NCBI GenBank assembly: GCA_005223375.1
Contig: RXOD01005454.1
Span: 1-13,978 of the forward strand
DNA: 13,978 nucleotides
Direction of reading: 5' to 3'
Source of the DNA: Amoebophrya sp. AT5.2
Lineage: Eukaryota; Sar; Dinophyceae; Syndiniales; Amoebophryaceae
Shown here: positions 1-9,000 of the stretch, piece by piece
How the letters are laid out: each line of letters opens with the position of its first letter
Position numbering within the stretch: the first letter of the stretch is position 1
Program-made: the position numbers and the translations under genes
The notes under the pieces: model-generated
Seen by the model: the letters and a program-made list of their open reading frames with translations, nothing else
Told to the model about the DNA's origin: nothing
The model's database searches: none

Positions 1-3000
1 GATAGGGCCTGAAAATAGGAAAAGAGGGCGGAATATGGCTCCTAGGGTTCCTGTATGTCCAGCAGGAAGCGGAAGATGAAGTCCAAGTCCCACGTCTTCA
101 CGTTTCCGCTGCGCGTCTCCCGGTGGTTCGCCGCGAACACGTCTCTCCCCCCAAAAAAATCACTTACCACTTGACCACTTACCACCTGGTCCCATCATAG
201 GTTGGCTTCAGGAACTCCAGCGGGTGTTCGACGTGGAACACCGGGTAGACGGGCAAGGAGCGGCCTGCCGATTTCGCGGAGGGAATTGTGTCGAACTTGT
301 AGGAGACCGGGTGTAGCGTATCGAGCAGCCCCATCTTGTTTCCTTGCATATCCTCGAACAGACCGTAGCGATGCGTCTTCAGATGGTATTCCGTCGCTGG
401 TTGAAGCGACGTAAAGCCCGTGGGGTTCGGGGATTGCGCTGCGCCGGAAGAATTCATTGCCGGCGGGGCATTGGTGGCGTTCCCCGCTGCGCTCGAGCTT
501 GTGTTCGTCCCGAACAACGTCACGGCGCTCGGTGTCAGGTAGAGATATTGCCCGCTGACCAATCGGTGGAAGGGCTGGTCCTTCAGCACCGCCAAATCCA
601 GCGAAAATTCCACCGGATGCGTCGCGTTCGGCGTTCCCGCGTCGGCAACCTTGCGAATCAAAAAATTTTTGCCGAGATTCGCGAACCGGATCGGCTCGCT
701 GAACTTCAGGATTAGGTTCTCGGCCAACGAGACTGCAGTCACCCCATGGGGCGGCTGCGAATTGGCGGCGTCGAGAATCGGACCACGGAGTGTCATATCC
801 TGCTTCGGGAAGTATCCGACGGCGCACTGGTCGCAGTTCGGTCCTGTAAAAGCCGCCTCGCACACGCAGTCACCGTTCAGGTCGCAAACCCCGTTGCCGC
901 TGCAGGTCGTTTCGGCCTTGCAGTACCTGCTGCAACTACCGGGCGGCGCCGGATAGTAGTCTGCCTTACACGTCTCGCAGAACTGCCCGCCGCGCCACGG
1001 CCAGCACTGACACCCACTGCTCGAGGAGCAGGACTGCGTGCCGCCCGCATCACAATTCAGCGTGCAGTTCTGCGAACAGTCCCCGCTGGGCACGCGGAAG
1101 TCGGCGCAGGTCTCGCAGCGCGTTCCGTTGAAGCCGTCGAAGCACGTGCAGGAGCCGTCGCCTGTGTTTCCGTCGTTGCACGTACCCGAGAGCACCGCTA
1201 AGGGTGCAAACGCGGTATTTCCGTTCATCCGCACCTTGTCCGAGTAGCAGTTGCATTCGCTCTCGCACTTCGTACCGTAGAACAGCGGCTTGCAGTTGCA
1301 CTCGCCGGTGAACGGATTGACGCTCTGCGTGCCCTTCTGGCTGCACATCGCATCGTGCTCGCAGTTCTTCCCCCAGAAAAACCCCTCGCAGTGGCACATG
1401 TCGGTGTGGGTGACGTTCATCATCTTCTCCGACGTGTTTCCCGCGATGTGCGTCGTCGTCGTGACGGTTTGGTTCAACACGATTGTGCCGTTGGATCCGT
1501 TCGTTGCGTTCACGACGACCACCTGCTGGCTGTGCGAGTGCTGCGGAACCATCTCCGTGTGGTTCGCGAGTTGCTCCCGCACGAGGGTTCTTCCGCACAC
1601 ACCCCGGCCGTTGCAGATCACAACACTGTCGCACTCGGAGCAGTCGTTGCCGGTGAATCCGCTGTTGCAGGTGCAGGACAAAATGTCCTGCTTCTGGCCG
1701 TTCACCACGCGCTCGACGGCGCCACACTGGCCGTTGCCCGAGCAGTGGATGGTTGCGTTGCACGCAACCGAACAGCTGTTGCCGTAATAGCCGTCGGCGC
1801 ACACGTCGCACATGGGACCGTTGAACCCGGGCTTGCACTGGCACTGGCCGGGGCCTTCGCCTTCGGGGCCCGCGCATGACGCCGTGTTGCGCGCATCGCA
1901 GGGGGTTTTGCCGACGCACACCTTGTTGCAGTGCGGGTAGTTGATGTAGCCCGGCGCGCACTGATCGCATTTCGCGCCGGCGAAACCCGTCTTGCACACA
2001 CAGGTGCCGTCCGCGCGGTCTTGCTGCGGATGGAAAAAGCCGTCGTTGCAGAACGCCGTCCCGTGCGCGTGGCAGTCGCACTGCCTCTCGCAAGTCGCGC
2101 CAAACCGGTTCACAGGACAGCCCAAGGGCCGGCAGATTCCGTTCACGGTGTGGGGGTCGCTGCAACACGCGGTGGACGTTGGGTCGCACTTGCGCGAGCA
2201 CATGATCGTGGTCATCATCGGTTCCTCGTTTGCTTTTTGTGCGGTGTTGATGCCGGCCGCCTGAATCACGACTGGCAGAACAAGCGGATGTGCGGGGCTT
2301 TGGAGTCCCTGCAGAAAACCGTTCTGGGCCACGTGAAACTCCACGAACCTCTTCTCCATCGTCACATCTACGTGTGCCTGCATGATCACGATGCCGGAGG
2401 AAGTCGAGTAGTTCGCGAACTCCTTCAGCATGGAGGAAGCGGCGGCAGGGAGTGGGTCGGAGACGCTACTCTGGTCGACCGCGAAGAAGCCACAGTCGGC
2501 CTTTTCGTTGCCGGGACCAGTGGCGCCGTCGGTCAAATTCTGGAAAACGTGCTCGATGTGCGAGCAGAGAGCGTTACCCGTGGAGTTGAAGCGTTTCACC
2601 GGCGGCGGTTGGACGTGAAATTGACACTCGACCCCACCGCAGTCCTTCACCTGCACGTCGAGGTGGGGGTCGGTTCCGGTCGAAACGTGCTGGTCGAAAT
2701 GGAGGAAGAACAGCACTGCGGCCGTGCCGTTGCTGTTCGGATCCGCGGTAACGCCGTTCGACGGCTCGAAGACCTTGTAGTCAAAGTACGCAAGCTGTGG
2801 CGGCGGGGCGGTCGTGGAAGGGACCGCTGTGGGCGGGGGCGCCATCGTGTCGAACGCGTACAGGGTTTCGTTCGTGAAATCGTACTCCGCGCCGCCACTC
2901 GCCACCTTGGGCATATTCCACCCCTTGAACACCTTCGACGCGTCGTTCGCGTCCCGGATCACTGCGTGAGACAGGTCCAGGAAGTAGCTCGAGTTCGCTT

Positions 3001-6000
3001 CCAGAGCGTTCACGAGCTCCTTGGACAGTAGCGAGAGGCTCCGTCCAGCGAAGTTCCGGTACCCGGTGTGCTTGCCGCCGCCGTCGTGGAGCGGCAGCTC
3101 GATGCGGAACACCTCGGTCGGCGGCTCGCGCGCTGGAGCGTCCGTCATGTTCTCTGTGTACTGCTCCTCATTCACGAAATCAACGAACGGCTTCGGGAAG
3201 GCAGCGGAATCGTTCGCGTGCTTCATCAGCTTAATGTGGCCGCCAACCGGCACGATCTCGTGCGTGAACGTCAAGATCAGCGGCGACTGCTGCATGCCAA
3301 GCGTGATCGACGTGCCGTTCTTCGGGACGGAGTCGTACGGGAGCAGCTCGAGCGGGAAGCTCGCGTGCGCCGAGTGATTGGTCGCCCGCGTCTCGGTCAC
3401 GTTCACCTTCGGGTGGTACAAATTGCGGCACATCGCGCAATTGCCCGGTCCCTCGCAAGGCTGGTCGGTGCGCTTGAAGCCGTCGGCGCAGACGAGTTCC
3501 AGTTGGGGTGCCGACGAAGTGGAAGCCGGAGAGCTGGGGGCGGCAGACAGCGCGCGGCGATTCGCTGCTACTTCAGCAACCACGTCGGCGTGCGCCTCTT
3601 CGCTCGAATCCACCAACTCGTCCGCGTCCCACGCGATCCGCTTGTCGTCCGTATCCAAGTGCTCCGGCAACTGCTTCATGCCGAATCCTTGCAGTCTGCG
3701 GATCAGCGCGCTCGACGACGGCCTCCGCGGAGCGGGTAGACCAACTGCTTCGGCGGACGCAGCCAGCATTCGCGCCCTGCTCTTCGGGGTCACCAGCACG
3801 TAGTTTGGCGCCAGGGCTAAGTTGCACTCTGCGCCCGTGTACCCCTGCTTGCAGACGCACCTCCCGCCCGAGCTGCCGCGCACGCACTCCTGTGTCCCGA
3901 CCGGGTCGCACTTGCACTCGTTTTCGCAGCGCGTGCCGTAGAAGTTGGGCATGCACACACATTCCAGTCCGCCGTTTCGGATCTTGCACTCTCCCTGATT
4001 TTCCACGCACTGCGGGCAGGTGGCGGTGGAGCGCGCGACCCCGCGGTTGTGGCTGGCGAGCAGGCACCGCGTGTTGTCGTAGTTGCCCAGGAACAATTCG
4101 GCCCTCACGACCGGCGTATACGGCAGCACGAGCGCGTCCGCAGGGTCGGTCGGCAGCGGGTACACCGCGGGGGCGAATTTTGTCGCGACGGACTGCCCCT
4201 GCAGCAAGTCCCCGGACAGCACCACACCCAACGACTCGCCCGACAGGGCGGACTTCGGGAACACCTCGAGCGCGGTCGGCGTGGACTCCCACTTCGAGGT
4301 GTGCAGGCAGCGCTTCGGCGTCATCGGGTTCGCGCTGTTCGCGTTGTGGTGGTCCTCGTGACAGTAGCTCTCGGCCTTCACCATGTTGATCACGACCTTC
4401 GCCTCGGTCGTGATCGTCGCCCGCCCGCTGTAGCGTCCCACCCGCATTGCCTCGAACTGCTCGAGGTAGGGAACGGCGGTCGTGTTGCACTTGATCTTCG
4501 TGTCCATCACCTCGGTAACCACGCACGCAGACTTGCTGTTGCGCACGACTTGCGCGCCGCGGTGGAAGTAGGTGAAATTCGTTTCAAGAAAAACCGCGAA
4601 ATTCGAGAGGTCCAGCGTCATGGTGGAGTGCGGGTTCAGGTCGCGGCGCTGGCGGAAAGACATCCCCGGGAGCAGGACGCCGCCACTGTGGTTGCTGTGG
4701 TGGTGCGCAGACAAACCGGGTGACGGCGCGGGGGCAGGTGCTGGATGGTGGTGCGGGGACGGTGACGGGGCCGGCGTCGCGTTGGACGCGTGGTGGTGTC
4801 CGCCCGTTGCGTTTCCAGAGCTGGTAGTGCCATTTGTGCCATTACCGCCATGGCTGTGGCCAGCAGAACTTCCGTTTGTTGTATTCGCGTCGTCCACGGA
4901 AAGCTCGCGGGGATCCACGCGTCCGTCCGTATCCCCGTAAGAGGGGCCAGAAAAATCTTGCGCCTGCAGAGCGCCATAGGACGAGTACAGTTCCTGGAAG
5001 TCTTCCTCTCCGTCGAAACTGCCTTCCAGCCTCCGAGAGCTGCTTCTGTGCGGCGCTACTGAGTCCTGCATGCCGCCCAGAAACCCGAACCCCTCGATCG
5101 TCGTCACTACTCCCCCGCCGAGCCCGTGGAAGTCATCCGGAGACACGTGCGTCACGTACATGGCCGTGTCGAGCCGCTTCGCGGTCTCGGAGCTGCTGCC
5201 GACCAGCGCGTATCCGTACGGCTTCACACTGATCTTCGGCGTGAGCAGAAAGTCCCCCACCGAACGGTACATGGTTTCCGAGTCCAGCTCGTAGTGGTTG
5301 AATTGCGTCCGCAGGTTCTCGTCCTGGATGTACGCAGGAGTGTCGAAATCCCGGCTCAGCCGACACTCGATCCGCGTCGCCTTGACGGACTTGATGAGGC
5401 AGTTCCGACTCACCCGGGGGCCCGGGCTCATGGTTTCCACCAGGTCGACGGTCAAATGCTCGCTGTAGTTGAACGCCGTGTCGTTCGCGGGGTTCAACGA
5501 GCCGGGCAAGTCCAGGTACCCCATCCACACCGGGGTGAAATCGAACGTGAGCACCCCCGGAAACGCGACGGAAAGAGTCGACGGCGTCATCGTTTCGAGC
5601 CGCGCGGTGAGTGACGGATCGAAGCGGAACTCGAAGTCGTGGATGGTCTCGTGCAGGATCTTCAGCCCGACCTGCCTGCAGTTGTACGCCATACCTGGCG
5701 CCGCAGAGTTGCAGGGATTCGGGATGTAGGGCACGCGGCAGTAGAGGTTTCGCGGGAAAATCTCGCGCCCTCTCGGGGAGAAGCTCGACCCGTCGAAGAA
5801 CGAACCGGCCGGGGTGTCGATCGCGGTCGCATTGGTCGTGTTCTCCATCGTGGGACGGTCCGACGGCTCCAGCGTGATGTTCCAATCATCCCGATTCGGA
5901 TCTGACATGTTACCGTTCCACCCGAGCTGGATGTGCTCGCAACCGATCTTCTGCAGCCCGAAGCCTGTGAACTCGATCTCCGTGCCGCCGGCGATCGACC

Positions 6001-9000
6001 CCGCCGTGGGGTACACGTTGTGCAGCTCCAGCGCCACGTCCATGGTCAAATTCGGCGACAGTGCGAACCCCTGCCCGCCGACCGAAATCTCCGGCACCAG
6101 ATCCGTACCAACCGTGCCGTCCTGCAGCAGGCACGTCACTTCGAACCTAGACGCGAAGTGGAAGTCCCGGTACGGATGCACGATCGAGACGTTGGACGGC
6201 AGCCCAGCGTGCTGCGACGCGCCGAGCAGCGCCCGGAAATCCTCCTCGTTCTCGTCCGGGCAATTGGCGACGCAGCGGTGGCCGATGACCTCGCACTCGC
6301 TGTTGCCAAGCAGGATGCTGAAATCGTTGCTGCGCAGCCCGTACACGGACGCATTCACCTTCGCGAACAGCGGCTCCCCGAGCAGGCTCGTCCTCGCGCC
6401 CGCGGGCATCGCGCGACTGCTGCCCTTGGACACGACCATCGTGCCGTTCGGGCCCTGCTGGCTGCTGGCGGCGACCTCGCCGCGCGGGGACATCAGATGC
6501 CCGTCCTGCGTGAAGATCACGTCGTCCGCGACAAACGCCGGCACGCGGTTTGTCGGCCGCATCGCCAGCGAGGGCTCCGGAAGCAGCACGTTCGACAGCA
6601 CGAACGTGAGCTCCGCCCCCGCGGACACGGAAACCGCCGAGCGTCCGGACAACGCCGCTCCAGCTTTCGGCCCCGCCTTCACCATCACCGCCTCGACGCT
6701 GGGCGTGAAGCTGTTCGAAAACTGAAAGTCCGCACTCTGCATGTACTTCGACGCCGCAAGCACGTGATTGCTCCGCATCTGCGCCTGCGGCACCGGGTGC
6801 GGGACGCGCAGCCAGTCGGCCGGAATGTACTCGTAGAACAGCGAGTTCGGATCGCCCCCCTCCTGCACCTTCTTGAAGATGATTTCTGCGCCCGTGCCCC
6901 CGAGGTCCGCAAAGTCGGAACCGGAATACTCCGCATACAAGCGGCGGGGCTCGACCGGGTCGTGGAAGCTGTACGGCTCGATGAACTTGATGCCGTACTC
7001 AAACCCCTCCTCCGGCCTTGCTTCGTAGTTTGCGTTCCAGTCTGAGCCGAGGTTGAAGACCTCGATGCGCGGAAAGATCTTCAACAGCGCCTCCTGCATC
7101 TCGTACCGCTTCACGTTGTAGGGAAGAGCCGCAGTGCACGCGCGGGCAACCGTCGCATTGCGCTTCGACGAGCCGCGGCAAAGCTTGAAGTTCCCACTTA
7201 ATGGCGCAGACTCCTCCTGCACGAGGGTGACGACGCCGCGGCTGTAGGCCGGTTGCTGTGCGCTTGCAGGTGCCGCGGAACCGGCGGTGTTGGACGTTGA
7301 CGAGGATCCCCCACCCGCTTGCGGCGGCACGAGCTCGAATTCCGCATGCGTCGTTTTTCCGTACAGCCCGTGCGTATCCGAGCCCAGGATGCAATCGAAC
7401 GTGATCTCAAACCCGGCCGCGAGACCCGCTTCGGTCGCTTTCTGCGCGGCAGAAGTCACGGTCGGCAGACAGCTCTTCGTGTACTGCAGTGTTTTCGTGC
7501 CAGCGGAAGTTGTCGCTGCGCGCAGCGCGGCTTGCAGTCCGGCGTGGTCGGCTTGGTCCACTTTGAGCGCACTTGTCACGTACTCCGTGTTGGACAGATC
7601 GTGCGAGATTCGCACCTTCACGGAGTAGTACTGGTTCGGATCCGACACGAGCAGGACGTGCTTCTCCCGGTCCCGACGCACGGTCAGCCGCATCTTCTGC
7701 ATTTCGTACAGGCCGTTCGTTTGGTAAAACTGGTTCTTCTCCCCAGCCGAAAACGTTTGCGGCCGAGGCGTTTCGTTTCTTGACAGCGAGTCGTTTACGG
7801 CCGTCTCGTTGTGCCACGGGTCGTGCACGGCAACGCCGATCTGGAGCCAGTTCACGCTCCAGTGGTATTCGTCGTTGTGGTAGATCCGCATCGGGTAGCC
7901 CTTGTTTCCGGTGTGCGAGGCATTGCCGAGGTTCGCGAACCGCATCGGCTTCGAGATCTGCCGGATGGAGTGCCCGCTCAGGAAGTTGTCCGGGTGGTTG
8001 CACGTCGACCCCTCGAGTCGGGTCACGTTGGCGCCGCTTGCGGGTACAAACCTGTCGCTCTGCTCGCCACAGAAGTAGTAGAACGCAAAGGGGTCGTCGG
8101 GGCGCCATCGGTCGCTCCAGTGGAGGATCTTGCCGACCTCCGTCCAGCGGTCCACGTTGGCCTCCTCGCCCGTGAAGTCGATCAAGACCCGCGCGGACAA
8201 GTCCGCCGCGACGAAGAACTGATACTCGGCATCTGGCGAGAAGTACTTCGGCGGGACGAAAAAGGTCTCGATCACCTGCTCGAACTCGTAGTAACCGCTC
8301 CACTCGGCGCTTCGATGCCGCCACTGGTCCTGCCAGTTCTGGTGCCAGATGTGCAGCTGTTTCCTGATCGGACCCCGCAGCCACGTGCCCTTCTCCTGGC
8401 CGAAGGGCTCGGGCGAAACGGACTCGGCCGGGTTCTGGGACACGAACTGGATGCGGTCCGCGTTTTCCTCCAGATTCACCGGGTCCATGAACACCTTCGA
8501 CACGCCCAAGAGCACATCTTTCCGCAGCCCCTCCCCGTACGCGACATTGGGAAACATGCCATCCGCGTTGTGGTACGACGCGCGCTTCCCGAACGTCTCG
8601 GTTTCGGAGTGGTGCAATCCGGAGTACAGCCGCCACTTGCTTCCCCGTCCGCCGTAGAAGCCGTGCAACGGCAGCTGGCTGCGCGGTGGCATCGCCGCGT
8701 TCTGCGGTCCGCCGGCGTCCAGGCAGTCCTGCGTGCACGTCAGCGTGGTCTCCACGTCGCTCCACGCGGACGCCTTTGTCACAGTGATCTCCTGGTACTT
8801 CTTCAGCGTTGACGTCCACACGTGCCGCGCGTCATGGTAGCCGGATTCCTGCGCAAACGTGGAGCCGTCCGGCTTCACGTAGTGCCCGCCGTCGCAGTCG
8901 CGCTTCTGCCGGCAGATTCCGCCCGCGATCTCCTTCGCCTGGCACAGCCTTCTGCCGTCCAAGGCACACATCCGAGCGGCTTCGTGAAACGAAACCCTGT

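Noticed and set aside
179..181. TAA as the natural stop of the giant protein
   Set aside because: It lies inside GTGGTAAGTG, a donor-like sequence, and coding-like sequence resumes downstream. It stays possible only if the mini-intron is not spliced.
1050..2201. Minus-strand 383-codon frame inside the EGF region
   Set aside because: It is a frame-shifted shadow of the EGF array; the array's frame carries regular cysteine spacing, while this frame is Arg-rich without pattern.
1931..3031. Plus-strand 366-codon frame
   Set aside because: Antisense to the main exon. High GC at third positions removes stops from other frames; no protein family pattern is seen.
5021..5035. RRLEG as an apicomplexan-type export motif (RxLxE/Q/D)
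   Set aside because: The acidic residue is in the wrong position and the site is deep inside the protein, not shortly after the signal peptide.
7811..8812. Plus-strand 333-codon frame
   Set aside because: Antisense shadow of the same region; Val/Arg/Leu-rich, no motif and no promoter-like context.
7407..8819. Minus-strand 470-codon frame
   Set aside because: Overlaps the PA14-like and lectin-like modules in another frame; Arg/Ala-rich with no recognisable motif.
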